In this document: positions 26,150 to 37,828 of the stretch, piece by piece
How positions within the stretch are numbered: position 1 is the first letter of the stretch
How the letters are laid out: each line of letters begins with the position of its first letter
Assembly (NCBI GenBank): GCA_023053575.1
Contig: JAKZAP010000003.1
Coordinates: 9,338,561 to 9,402,560, forward strand
DNA from: Branchinecta lynchi
Taxonomy: Eukaryota > Arthropoda > Branchiopoda > Anostraca > Branchinectidae
Length of the DNA: 64,000 nt
Direction: 5' to 3'
Notes under the pieces: generated by a model
Databases searched by the model: none
What the model was told of the DNA's origin: nothing
The model's input: only the letters and a program-made list of their open reading frames with translations
Translations under genes and position numbers: made by a program

Positions 26150-27315
26150 TTTTTGGGATCCAAAAACGTAACCTATGACATCGCAAAAGTTGTCCGTCTG
26201 TCCGTCCGTCCGTCTGTAAGCACGATAACTCTCGAAGGAAATGAGATATTTTGTTGAAACTTGGTGTTAGGTTGGGTCGTCGGACCAGTCGAGTTCGTAG
26301 ATGGGCTTTGTAGCCCTACATTTAGGGGTGGGGGAGGGGGTTCAAATTAAGGGGCAAACAAAATATTTTGAAACAGCTAATGTGATGGTCGATTATGGGG
26401 TAAGAAGACAAGCTGAGCACGATGGTGAAAACCATTTTGTCATCGGAAGAGTAGTTCGCCCGGAATCCGGCCCAAACCGGAAAGTTTGTTAAAAGTAAAA
26501 GTTTTATTTGAAGTTGATTAGATGTTCGATTTAAGGGTAGGAAGACATGCTGAAGACGATGGTGAAAACCATTTTCTCGACGGACAAGTAGTTCGCCCGG
26601 AATCCGGCCGAACCCGGAAAGTTTGTTAAAATTAAAAGTTTTATTTCGAGTTGGTTAGATGTTCGATTTAGGGCAAGAAGACATGCTGAACACTTATGTG
26701 GAAACAATTTTCTACCCGGACATGTAGTTCGCCCGGAATCCGGCGAAAACCGGAAAGTTGGTTAAAAATAAAAGTTTAATTTGAAGTTGATTAAATGTGT
26801 GATTTATGGGTAAATAGACATGCCGAAAACGATGGTGAAAATCATTTTCTCGCCGGACAACTAGTTCGCCCGGAATCCGGCCAAACCAGGAAAATTTGTT
26901 AAAAGCAAAAGTTCGATTAGATGACAGATTAAGGGGTAAGAAGAGAGGCTGAGTCGGTATATGACAATGGTTGTTTACCCGGACATATAATTATTCCGGA
27001 ATCCGGTTGTAACCGGATTTTTTTTCAAGTCAAACTTTTATTCAAAGTTTATTAGATGTTCTTCATAGGGATAAGGAGATACGCTGGTTTTGTTTCTTTT
27101 TCTTATTTTTTTTGCTGGACTAGTAGTTCGCTCGGAAATCGGCAGGAAGTCTCGATCAGTATCGTCAAAATAGATATGGCTTATAGAGGTATATCTGAAC
27201 TTGGTTTTCTCTGATGATTAGCCTGTCCAAGACTGGATCTGGCGAAGACAAGACTCGATTGTCTGAATGTAATATTAGATTTTCGGGATCCCATCAACAC
27301 CTTTGGTCTTGTTTT
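26150..27315 (-). repeat. GGGATCCC-bounded tandem-repeat element (family A), complete copy
   Basis: The copy opens with a GGGATCC boundary, a conserved 'aacctatgacatcgcaaaag' segment and a (CCGT)n microsatellite. 'tttaggggtgggggaggggg' follows. The phrase 'tagttcgcccggaatccggc' recurs at about 26452, 26588, 26724 and 26872, giving units of about 137 bp. The copy closes with 'cgggatcccatcaacacctt' and 'tggtcttg', matching in reverse the start of the 3822 and 41847 copies. Confidence 0.8.
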
Positions 27316-27329
27316 TGTACTCGGTCACT

Positions 27330-29420
27330 AGGGCTACATGCCCTTCATTGTTTTTCTTGACGGGTAATAAATATATTGATTGATTGTTCTAATCCATTGC
27401 CAAGGCAAGAAAAGATGTAGGTATTGAACATTTCCATCCTAAATAGCCACGACTTTCGAATAAGAAAGGTCATAAAAGTGAAAGAAGGCATTCAAACAGT
27501 TTCTAAAGAGGACTCATTTTTAACTGATATCCGAAAAAAAATTAACTCGATCCAAAATAGCAACTGCTTCTGAGCAAGAACGGTAATCAAAATTAAAGAA
27601 GGCATTATAGATTTTAAGCGAACCTGGACACGTCAAAACGGATCATATAAATCCACATTTTGTTCTAATCCATGGCCAAGGCAAGAAAAGATTTCAGTAT
27701 CGAAAATAAATAGCAGCTAGCTTCGAACAAGGAAGGTAATACAAATTTAAGAAGGCAGTAGAAATTTGTATGCGGATGAAGCGAACCTGGCCACATCAAA
27801 GCGACTCATATAAATCCATATTCTGTTTTAATGAATGGCCAAGGCAAGAAAATATTTCAATATTGAATATTTCCATCTTAAATAGCAACTACTTTCGAAC
27901 AAGAAAGGTCATAAGATTTCAATATTGAATATTTCCATCTTAAATAGCAACTACTTTCGAACAAGAAAGGTCATAAAAATGAAAGAAGACACTCATGCAA
28001 GGAGGACGAACTTTCTAACTGCTATCCGTAACAAATTAAATACTTTCATCCAAAATAGCAACTACCTCTGAGCAAGAAAGGTAGTAAAAATTAAAGAAGG
28101 ACTGAAAGTTGTGTGCGGATCAGAGCAAAATAACGCTAGGGAGTAGCGCCAAGACCTATGTTTCCTATTCTTTATAAAACGGGCCATATTCGTAATGCCA
28201 CCAACTACACTAACGACATTTAAAGCGAGACAAACTTGCGGGTTAAGAAATTTCTAGTAAATAGATGTTCCTTCAGCCTTAGCTGACTGTGAATCATATT
28301 TGACGCTGCAAAACGGATAAGTCAGCTACATTTTCTAGTAAGCAAAGGTGCGGTCTCCACACACCGAGGAAAAAGTTGACATAATTTTTTTGCAATGTAA
28401 TGAGAACGAATTTTGTAACTGATGACCGTAAGAAATTAAATACTCTCATCCAAATAGCAACTGCCTCTGAGCAAGAAAGGTAGTAAAAATTAAACAAGAG
28501 ACTGAAAATTTGTAAGTAAATAACACTAGGGAGCAGCGCCAAGACCTATGCTTTCCATGCTTTGCAAATGGTCCATACTTGTAGCGCCGCCCACTATGCT
28601 TGCAGCACTTGAAGTGAGACAAACTTGCGGGTTAAGGAATTTCAAGTAAAGCAAAGGTGCGGTCTGCACACACCGAGGAAACAACTGAGGCTACATCACT
28701 TTTTTGCAATATTCAGAATATGAAGTTATCGGAGCCAGCGTTAGTGAAAACTGAATAAGTTTCAGTAGGGACATTCTCTACCGTTAGGGGCGGTAGTATC
28801 GAAGCTATTCGAGTATCTTTCAATTTTGTCAAGTCTTGCTACTACTCCCTAGTGTTATTTTCGCAAACGGGCCATAGTCGTTAGAGCCGCCCACTACACT
28901 TGCGGCATTTAAAGCGAGACAAACTTGCGGGTTAAGAAATTTATGCAAAGGTGGGGTCTGCAAACACCTAGGAAACAATGGAAGCTGTATCATATTTGCA
29001 ATGTTGCAAAAAGTTTTAGTAGGGACGTTCTCTACCACTAAGGCTGCTAGTATCGCTGCTATTTGAATGTGTGTCAATTTGGTCAAGTCTTGGTGGTATT
29101 TCCTAGTGTTATTTTGCTCTGTGTGGATGAAAAAAAATTTAAACATCAAAACAAATCAAATCTCTAGCTTGCTTCTCACAAACAGATCCACTGTTCTGGT
29201 CAAGGATCAGGGCAAGAAAGATTTCAGGTACTGAATATTCCATCTTAAGTAGCAACTAGTAACGAGCAAGAAAGGCAATACGAATTAAAGCCATTCAAAT
29301 GTTTGCAGGGAGGACGCATTTGTAAACTGATATCCAAAATGTTGAACATATTCCCATCCTAAACAGCAACTACTTTCAAGCAGGAAAGATAATACAAAAT
29401 TAAACTCTTATCATTAACTA
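27330..29420. repeat. Mixed tandem repeats inside the TTAA element
   Basis: Several units are built on 'catttccatcctaaatagc', 'aagaaaggtcataaaa' and 'ttaaagaaggcatt' (27380-28120). A second set is built on 'gagcgccaagacctatg', 'cgggccatattcg' and 'gagacaaacttgcgggttaa' at about 28131, 28522 and 28850. A 66-bp exact duplication around 27853-27978 ('gatttcaatattgaatattt'...) is probably recent. A foldback-family fragment 'gctgcaaaacggataagtca' is at 28305. Nothing codes for a recognisable protein. Confidence 0.65.
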
Positions 29421-31080
29421 CAGGCAAAATATTTACAGCCACCAGTTACTTGAATGCAGTAAGGTTTCTATTGATGTCAGGGGTCCTTTGGATAGAAAAC
29501 CATTGAAGCCCTTGTAAGTTACGTTTTTAGTTAAAAACTTACCTAATGTGATTGTCTTCCAAGCCATGCTGATTCCTGTTACTGTTATGATGACAGAGCC
29601 TCTATAGATGCACAAAGTTCCATGGGTACATACGTCTGTGTCCTTTGCTTTATGGATGGTAGTGACTATGGGTTGATCTCGGCTGACCGTATTCTAAATT
29701 TCAGAAGGCTTGACTGCACTTCAATCTAAAAGAGAAACCATTATCAAAGATTGAATTTGCTCGTCAATTATTTAGTTATCAGAATTACCCCAAAATTTGA
29801 TTGTGACCGCACCAAGAAGTATGACAAGATAGTTTCTTAGAAGTCCCTGACCACATTTTTTAGATGCTACCTGAATGGTTCATTCAGTAAGAAAATGCTT
29901 TGGCCTAGAATACCGTGACCAGTTCCTATGGTCGGACCGTAGTATCTGAATATCTGATACCACAATAACTGGCCAGATACCACAATAACTGCAAAAACGA
30001 CTTTAGACTGTGGTATCAGATACCATGGTATCTGCAAAAATGCAACTATTGTGTAACACTTCAGGAATAAGTATATGGTATCTGAGCCTTTAAAACCCGG
30101 TTCCATCACACAGTTTGGAGTCAGAGCTTTTAATAAGCTGTTTATTTCTGGGTCTTCAACCAGCTCTGTTTGCTGGTTGGTTAACCTGCTGAGGACTGAG
30201 GTGGGAGCTCCTTCCGACAGACCTACGTTCTTGGCGGGGCGCGAAAATCAAAATCATCATTGGAGAGATGTTGCTGGCAACAGGAAGATGCCAGATGCCT
30301 TTTTTTCTTATTATTTTGTAGAACTCATTCAAACTGACCAATGAGATCAATAAACACTCAATAGCGACAAATAGGTCGGTTGACCGACTTACAGAGAAAA
30401 GTAACAAAAATGCAGCTAGCGTAAATTTCAAGTTTCTAAGTTGAAAGATGCCGCTTTTAAGGTAAATCAAAGTTTTTTGTTGGACAACTAGTCCTGTGAC
30501 CCTACTTCTCCCAGCAACCCCTGAATCATTTCCTGGGAAAAATTTTTGGCAGACCTTGATCGCTCACATTTTCAGGACAAAAATTACCTGCAAAAACCAT
30601 TTGGCTCACCAGATCTCGCAAGAATCCTCTGCTCCATGGGATGAAACTGAAACTTCCTTGACAGCAGCATCACCGAGAAGTAATCATGGTCACTCAAGTG
30701 GCACGATGCTGAGAGGCACTCGTAGGTTGTTGAGTTGAACAAAGCACTTGGGCAAGGGATGTCCTGACTGTCCTGGGCCTGATCTATTACAGCAGGAGTT
30801 ACACCAAGAGTTGACACATGCCTATCTGGAGGAGCAACTGACACTGAATTTGAAACTGGATGCCTGAGAACCTGATGAATTGTGCATGGTTGGCACTGCA
30901 TGCTCATCAAGTCTTTTAATACTGTCCTCCTGTATAATCCTGACAGGAACTCAGAAAATCAGGTTCAAAGGAATGTTCACACAAAAATCTGAAGCCTCCA
31001 ATTGTTGGGAGACAGAAAGCTGGTGTTTGCTCTTGACAAAATTTTCCCAAGCACTGTACTTAGAAAATTTATTCTCCTCA
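29421..31080. other. Interior of TTAA element, no gene seen
   Basis: No gene was recognised. Around 29948-30040 the motif 'gataccacaataactg' is repeated and partly inverted ('gtggtatcagataccatggt'). Open frames of 80-108 codons near 30.1-30.9 kb overlap in several frames and show no domain. Confidence 0.4.
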
Positions 31081-31360
31081 CTACTTGGCCAAGAAAAGAA
31101 AGCTATTCCAACAGTGGGCTTACGACCAGGGTAGCAACACATCTGGTTTTGGACATTTCCATTTCACTCAGTTCAGCTGTCTTTTTTTGTGTGTTGTTTA
31201 ATGGAGCTTCCAGAATTTCTTCTCTATGCTCCCTATTCTCACTACTTGGCCAAGAAAAGAAAGCTATTCCAACAGTGGGCGTACAACCAGGGTAGCAACA
31301 CACTCTGATCTTGGACATTTCTTTTTCACTCAGTTCTGCTGTCTTTTTTGGTTTGTTTTT
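31081..31360. repeat. Two-copy tandem repeat, period 161 bp
   Basis: 'ctacttggccaagaaaagaa' begins at about 31081 and again at about 31242. It is followed in both by 'gctattccaacagtgggc', 'ccagggtagcaacaca', 'ttggacatttc' and 'ttcactcagttc'. Confidence 0.85.
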
Positions 31361-31679
31361 TGTTGGTGTTTTGTCTGGAATTCCGTCACAATTTAGTCAA
31401 CACTTCCAGAATTTCTTCTATGGGTCACTTTTGTAAACAACGTTGCTGTTGTGTTACGAGTTTTGGCGTCGGTGCCATTCCCGCAAGACTACAGCATCAA
31501 CATGACGGAACGAATGAGGGGTCTCATCAAAGGAGCCAATGGAATTAGACTTTATGAGGTATCTCTGCTTGGAGTTGACCCACTAGAATGCTTCTTACGT
31601 CAAAAAATTCAAAAAAAAATCAGGTATCGAACTCGGTCACCCGGAACCCTTATTTTTTAATTCTGGAGTTCACCTTTAA

Positions 31680-32247
31680 ATCTACCAAAACTGGTCGCAA
31701 AGTTGGAAAATTCCAAGAAATCGCATAGACAGACTAGAAATTACATTTGTTTACGAAAACAGTTTTTTCAAAGCCACCCAATGTGACACTTGGTAATCCA
31801 GTAACAGTGAATCATATATCGTTTGAAAGCCCAGGCTTCACTTTACCTGTTGTAGTTGGCAGAGTAGCAGAATTCTATTAAACAACACAGAAAACAAAAA
31901 AATAAATTTGTTTGCTTTTTGAGAGCCCTACTCACAGAGAAGTACCAAGCCAATAGCAGAGATGAATACATGTGTTGAAAGCCCAAGCTTCACTCTACCT
32001 GTAGTGCTGACACAAGCGCGTAATTCAAGGGACTGACAGAGAAAAACAAAGAAAACACTTTTTTACTTTAAAAAAATTGGGAATTAGATGAGACTGTTGG
32101 TCTGAATTTGAGACTGTTGGTCTCGTTTCCGAGACTGCTGGTTCCCGGCGCCATTTTTATGAGACTGGTGGTCCGAAACAGTGAGACTGGTGTGTTCGAT
32201 TTTCAAAACGGCCGTGAGACTGGTGGACCACATTCCCCACCCTGTCG
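31680..32247 (-). repeat. Right terminal arm of the giant inverted-repeat structure
   Basis: Reverse complement of about 16998-17560, ending with five to six copies of 'gagactg(t/g)tggtc' and then 'ccacattccccaccctg'. No clean target-site duplication is seen. The flanks ('gtgctcgt' at left, 'tcgtgctt' at right) look related, so the true boundary may lie slightly further out on both sides. Confidence 0.75.
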
Positions 32248-32749
32248 TGCTTCCTACTTATACACTCAAGATCAAGACGGAAGTTTTTGCAGTTGAGCCC
32301 CGCCCCCTATTGTCTGTGATTGGTTATGACGAAGCTGGCGATCGAACAAAATAACAATCAAAGACAGTTTTTGCCAGCGACGCGATTTTGAATATCTGTA
32401 GCTTATCTTACAGGGAGGACGGAGTATGACGAAATTTGTGAAATCTCATTTGTGTTTTCTTCCGAATAACTGGAGTTGAAAAATCCAGCAAATATGAGCC
32501 TGTGTCGGGATGCTTGACCGACAAGGCCGTCCCATAATCCTTAACAGCTCACGGTATTGCACTTAGGAGTCAACTGGCCATTAGGCTAATACGGTCTCCT
32601 TTTAGCAGAAGGTTCTTGAAAATCTATATAATAAATAGGATTTTTAGTTCCTTGGGTTGAATTGGAGCGTTCCCTATTGTTATTTTGTATTCGTTGTACC
32701 ATTCCAGTTGATCCAAATCGCGACTTGTGGGTATGTTATTTCCAATTCC
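32248..32749. other. SEL1L intron 2, no gene seen
   Basis: Unique-looking sequence without a recognisable gene. The stretch 'gatcaagacgg' at 32270 mirrors 'caagtcttgatc' at 16960, supporting inverted-repeat arms that extend slightly past the CAGGG ends. Confidence 0.35.
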
Positions 32750-35115
32750 GATTTGACCATCCCCTAGGACAGGCCAGTGCTTTCTCGGGTGGCTGATGTC
32801 TGTATGCTTTCTTGTTCAACAAACTCTCTCCCTATTTTGTTCGATCCGAGCCCAACACCAAAGGCACACGCAGGGCTTACCGATTGCTGGTAGTAATGAA
32901 AAAACAAGAGCTACGAGCTCATATAGCACTTGTTACGAGTAGGTGGTGTGAGAACCGAGAAAGTAAATCTGAGCATTTTTCCGGCAATTCCGCTACCCCT
33001 CCCCACCGTGCTCGGATCCCATCCGGACCCTAGAATATGCCATCCAAGGCATACGATCTCTCCACTTTCCAAGTTTCACTCAAATCACTCCACTCGTTTA
33101 ACCCCTATGCGAGCCACAACATTTCCGGGACTCCCCTCGGACACATAAACTTCGCATATCTAACATCTCCTCTCCAGTCCATCAAATTTAACTCGAATCG
33201 GAGCATATCTTAAAATTTCTGGTTCCCGCTTGATCCTCCTCCTACTCTGGTCGGATCCAGTTCGGACACCAAATGACACATCTAGGACGCATGAACTTGG
33301 TACTATCCAAGTTGCATCCCATTCGGCCCATTCGTTTGGTTTTCGTGCATGTCAAAAAGTTTTCCGACCCCCCCCCCCCCCCCAACTCCTCTACCATGGC
33401 CGCATGGGGTTCGGACACATGCTTTGCATATCTAGGTCATTAGTTCTTATCACCCATAAAGCTTCACTTGAATCTGACCTTTTGTGAGCAAACTACGAAA
33501 GTCAGTAACTTTCGGATTACCCCTCCCTCAACTCCCCGAAAAATGGTCTGGTCCAGGAACGGAAGTCTTCCTAGGGCATTCTGACGGGTCCTTAAGTCTA
33601 TTTGGACGGATCACTAATATGCCTGCCAATTTTAATATGCCTGCCAAGTTAGGAAGTATCCAAACTCGCGATCATCGGAATTCCGGGAAACCCCCTCCAC
33701 CCCCCACCCCCCCAAAGAGCCCCGATATGATCTGGTTCGACTGGTTCTATCAAGAACGGGTGTAATGCTTACGCTTCTTATTCCATTCCGATCCCTCGAC
33801 GCTAACCGTTTCATAAAATTCGGGTGCGCCCTTCCACCCCCACCCCCACCCCCCAAGTAGCGGATCCGGTCCGGACTTGACATGGAACATCTGAGACAAT
33901 CTCTTTGCACTTGCGAAGATTCATTCAAATCCGATCGCCCGTTCAAAAGTTATAAATGCTACTAGATTCCGGATTCCCCATCCCTCCACTCCCCTCACGA
34001 TGTTCGGATCGTGCAAACGATTATTCTCAAGTCGGTCTATTCGGATCCCTCATATTCCTGCCGAGTTTCATCATCCTAGTAGGATCGGGATGAACCGAAC
34101 TCGCTGGATCACCGGAATCCCCCCCCCCCTCCAACTCCCCCACAGTGCCCGAATCCGGTCCGGTTATGTCAATAATGTTCCTAGGACTTGTGCTTGTCCT
34201 TCCCAACAAATGTCATCCCGTCCCTCACTCTAAGCGTTTCCAAAGATATCCGGTTCCCCCCTCCAGCTCCCCCAAAAATCAGCGGATCCGGTTCGAATTT
34301 GAACTGGGAAGTCTGAGACACGCGGTCTTTACAAAAAAAAAAAGTTTCATTAAGATCCGACCACCCGTTCAAAAGTAATAAATACCTCAAGATTCCGGAT
34401 TCCTCCTCCCTCCACTCCCCCACGATGGTCGGATCGAGGAAATGACTGTTTCCAAGTTAATCTTTTCGGGTGCCTGATATGCCTTATGTGGAAGAGCCCA
34501 AACTAGCAATTGCGATCGCTATATAGCACTTTGCCGAAGGGCAAGTTCCATGCCAAGTTTATTTCAAATCCCATCGCCCGTTCCCCATCCCTCCACTCCC
34601 CCCCTACGATGTTCGGATCGTGTAAACGACTATTCTCAAGTCGGTCTATTCGGATCCTTCATATTCCTGCCGAGTTAATCATACTAGTAGGATCGGGAAG
34701 CACCGAACTCGCTGGATCACCAGAACTCTCCACTCTAAGCGTTTCCGTTTCCCCCCTCCCCCACTCCAACTACCCCCAAAGTCACCGAATCCGGTTCGGA
34801 TTTGAATTGGGTCGTCTGAGACACGAGGTCTTTCCAAATATCAAGTTTCACTGAGATTCGATCACCCGTTGAAATGTTAAAAATATATCAAGATTCCGGA
34901 TTCCCTCTCCCTCAAGTTCCCCCACAATGCTCGGATCGGGGAAGTAACTATTTCCAACTAAATCTTTTGGGGTCCGTGGATATGCCTGCCAAGTTTCATC
35001 GTCCTAGCTTATGTGGAAGTGCCCGAACTAGCAAAACCCGGACCGACAGACGGACGGACAGAAATCACGATCGCTATATGGCACATGGCCGAAGGGCAAG
35101 TGCAAGTCAAATTCT
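32750..35115 (+). repeat. C-run-anchored tandem-repeat element (family B), long array
   Basis: About five units of the 420-bp family in plus orientation. Repeated phrases include 'ttcatcatcctagtaggatc', 'ccggattccccctccctcca', 'cccacgatgttcggatcg', 'aagtttcattaagatccga' and 'catctgagaca'. C-runs mark each unit. It closes with GACCGACAGACGGACGGACA, 'cgatcgctatatggcacatg' and 'aagggcaagtgcaag', the family's terminal microsatellite and hairpin. Many overlapping open frames of 60-114 codons arise from the lack of stops in the C-rich units and are not genes. Confidence 0.8.
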
Positions 35116-36123
35116 GTTCTTTTACTATGTAAGTCCAATTTCCGGTTTTAAATGGATTCCGGCGAAATTATGAATATCCGGACAGAGCTAACAGTATACC
35201 TGGAAGTTGACCTGATCACAGACAGGCAGTCGGACATCTAGGAAGTTCGACGTAGTATTCCGATGTAAAACCTTTACGAAAGTAGAAGATTAAGACTAAA
35301 CAAAATTAAGACCAAACCCCCCCCCCCCCAAAAAAAAGGGGAAAAAAATAGGGAAACACGTCATTTGATGGTAAACTATTTCTTGTCCCCTAAAATTCAT
35401 GAGTTATCTCGACAACGACATATGGACGGGTGGTCGGAAAGATTGTGTATGTAACAGAGATCCCTCACTTTCCGCTGGTATGTCTGAAACGACTGATCGG
35501 TGTTTGGAACTAGACAATTAAACCCCTAAAAAAAAGATCACCAAAAAATCCCCCCCCCCCCCAACAAAAGCGTCAAATCGAAGAAGAGGTCAATATAAAC
35601 CCGGATTTCGCGGTACAATTCCGCGATTCTGAGCGGAATACCGCATACTATTTTGATTATACCGCATGCCACAATTACCCTAACGGTACCACGAAATTGC
35701 GAGAAGGCAATTCTAGCATTGGTGAATTAGACTTCATACAGATTTTAAGACATGGAACACAGCGAAATGCCACAGCCCGCCATAACGGATCCGTTACTGC
35801 GATTAACGCTGAAGTTGAAAGCTTGGACTAAAAACAGCCCTAGGTACCACAAATGCCCTACCTAGCTAGTGTCTACCATTTACGGCAGGTTTTACCGCAT
35901 TAAAATTGAAGGAATAATCAAAGCCTGCCGCTTCAGAAACGTCAATTTCATATTAAATGACATTTTGACACCCCTCTTCTCTCCCGGAAATACACAGATT
36001 CGCGTCTTTTGGGCACACCACAAAGTTTACCGCATTTTGGTTGGAAGATACCGCGGAAATACCGTTTCAGGATGCCGGCACCACGAAGCAGTGACAGGCG
36101 AGTGGCAACTGATAGCAACCTAC
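35116..36123. other. SEL1L intron 2, proximal part
   Basis: No gene was recognised. C-runs lie near 35320 and 35552. The words 'taccgc', 'accgcat' and 'ttccgcg' recur at 35605-36060. This is the first 1 kb of the long intron after exon 2. Confidence 0.4.
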
Positions 36124-36282
36124 CTTTTTGTTCCGCTTCAGTCAAGGTTTTCTCCTTTGGTTTGGGCGCAGGATTGTTCTCTAAAAGACGCTGCCCCAAC
36201 TCCAATCCACTAAAGTCCTTCTTTCCCTTTAATACCAGATTATCCTGGATGAAGTTCCACTGCGCGTCGGTAATGACGATCT
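36124..36282 (-). CDS. SEL1L: SEL1L coding exon 2
   Basis: This 159-nt exon reads (E)IVITDAQWNFIQDNLVLKG, KKDFSGLELGQRLLENNP, then APKPKEKTLTEAEQK. The acceptor is 'tatatgttccag' and the donor is AAAAG/GTAGGTT. Both entry and exit are phase 1, so it joins exon 1 (...ERP-E) and exon 3 (...EAEQK-A-EDMY) in frame. The sequence itself is not a conserved domain I recognise; it is placed in SEL1L because of the exact splice-phase fit and the EAE..A..MY junction, which resembles the vertebrate EAEMMY start of the repeat region. The fibronectin type II module that precedes this junction in vertebrate SEL1L is not seen here. Confidence 0.78.
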
Positions 36283-37828
36283 CTGGAACATATATGGTTG
36301 GATTAATCAATCAATCAAACAGTTTACAGCTAGAAAAGTCAATTCAATTTACTTCTCCAAAAGTTGTTTGCGAATATAAATGGCACTGGAATTGTCACTC
36401 ATAAATGCTAAAAGTGTTAAGCATAAATAAAACAATAAATGGATAAAAAAACCAGAAATGTCGAGATTTAATGTCACACAGAGTTCAAATGATATATGAA
36501 CTGGACGATTTTTAAGTCCAGCTCGGATGTATGAATCGGAGGGAGCTTGTTTTGTCGGTGAGCTTCTGCTAGTCTTGTCCGTCACACTATCAGCGTAAAA
36601 GTTGGTCGTATGCTTACTGAGGATGGTTCAATGTCTTCCGGGACCCCCTCCCCCCATACAGTGATGGCAGAAACTACATCTGCTTTCATGAGAGGTGGAA
36701 GCCATGTACTAGAGAAACATGACCTGTAAATCTAGCAACGGAGATCCAGTGTCAACTCCAGACCGTAGGCACTGGGAACATCAACAGGCAATACAGCCTT
36801 GTCGATAGTAAGTAAAGTTTAGGGGTAATGTAAATAAGTTACGGTAATGAACCATTTACAAATGTCAATTCATCGACACTTGACGAAAAGCATCACGAGA
36901 TTAAAGCTGGTGTAAAACTATTTAAAAACTGATTCAAAAGAATGTGCAAGATCTTGCAGAAACGGACTGCAGAGTTTCTCTCAGACAGACAGACGGAAAA
37001 CATATATTCAAACTATGGATAAAACGGCTAAGGCAGTTACGATGATTTGGCAGCGATATTTCGGCCCTTCTTGAGAAGGGTTCATGCCAGGTTGTCGATC
37101 GTCAGGAACGACGTTACGGAATGGAAAAAACGAACCTGCAAATCTGCCAAACATTGAAGCTGACGTATCCGTTTTATCCATTTTTGGATTTACAGGGAGG
37201 AACGAACAAACGGTTCATCTGAGGAAGAGACCCCATCCAGCTAGTGCCGACAGATGGGAGCCTCAGTCTAACGCCGTCTTGTTCCTGCAATGTCCCAGGG
37301 AATCGATTTTGGCGGGAAATTCAAATTTAGCATCAAAAGAATAAAATTAAAAGCTTTCTCAAGTATTTAGACATAAAACTGAGGACCCTTTTTGCAGGGA
37401 ATGGTAAGGAAGAAAGCCTGGAGTTCTATTTATTGAGATCTTTACATGGACTTAATTTTTATTTTCAAACATCTGATATTACCGCCCAAAAATAGACAAA
37501 ACGGCGTTTCAGTGAGTTTCAACTTGTGGCTCGACTGTGTGGCACACAATCGTGTTTCCGCGACAAACACTCAGAAGTATGTGGCCCACAACTGTGTGGC
37601 GGAAAAACGCCGATAGTGAAGAAAGAAAAGGAAAATCCCACTTAGCTTCCAATGGTGACGTAAATTAACAAACCAAAGCATAAATTGCGCACAATCGCGC
37701 TCAAAGTTCTTGTGCAGTTATCTGCTGTCGCAGCTTTTCCGTGTAATACTGACTGAATGCATGTAGGACGAAAAGAAAATTCACTCCTCCCAAATTATTT
37801 GGTTTTAGGCCTAATCTTAACAACTTAC
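36283..37828. other. SEL1L intron 1, with foldback-family fragment
   Basis: The 1.5-kb intron between exons 1 and 2. At 37016-37180 lies a fragment of the foldback family: 'tggataaaacgg' near the left, 'gatatttcggcccttcttga' in the middle and 'gctgacgtatccgttttatc' at the right. At 36299-36317 the minus strand has a short (GATT)n tract just before the exon 2 acceptor. No gene was recognised. Confidence 0.5.

Larger units (their letters stand above)
22949..31679. mobile_element. ~8.7-kb element flanked by TTAA, with terminal inverted repeats
   Basis: The element is 22953-31675. Its ends are AGGGGAACTCCAGAATTA and the complement of AGGTGAACTCCAGAATTA, 17 of 18 bases matching, flanked by TTAA at 22949-22952 and 31676-31679. 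The interrupted sequence reads 'catgcTTAA'...'atctaccaaaactgg', and the intact uninterrupted version is present at about 21868-21888. TTAA duplication is typical of piggyBac-like elements, but the ends do not start with the usual CCY. No transposase was recognised, so the superfamily is uncertain. The interior is a mosaic of other repeats listed separately. Confidence 0.8.

Noticed and set aside
26180..27100. Regular repeats considered as a possible CRISPR array
   Set aside because: Units are about 137 bp, diverge along their whole length, and have no repeat-spacer pattern; the DNA is eukaryotic.
28829..29149. 106-codon minus-strand frame within the TTAA element
   Set aside because: It spans parts of two tandem repeat units and is broken in the sister units at 28131 and 28522.
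32812..34854. Many overlapping open frames of 70-114 codons
   Set aside because: They recur in the same frames in other family B units and reflect absence of stops in C-rich repeats.
36299..36317. (GATT)n tract before SEL1L exon 2 considered as a LINE tail
   Set aside because: Too short, and no retrotransposon sequence is attached on either side.
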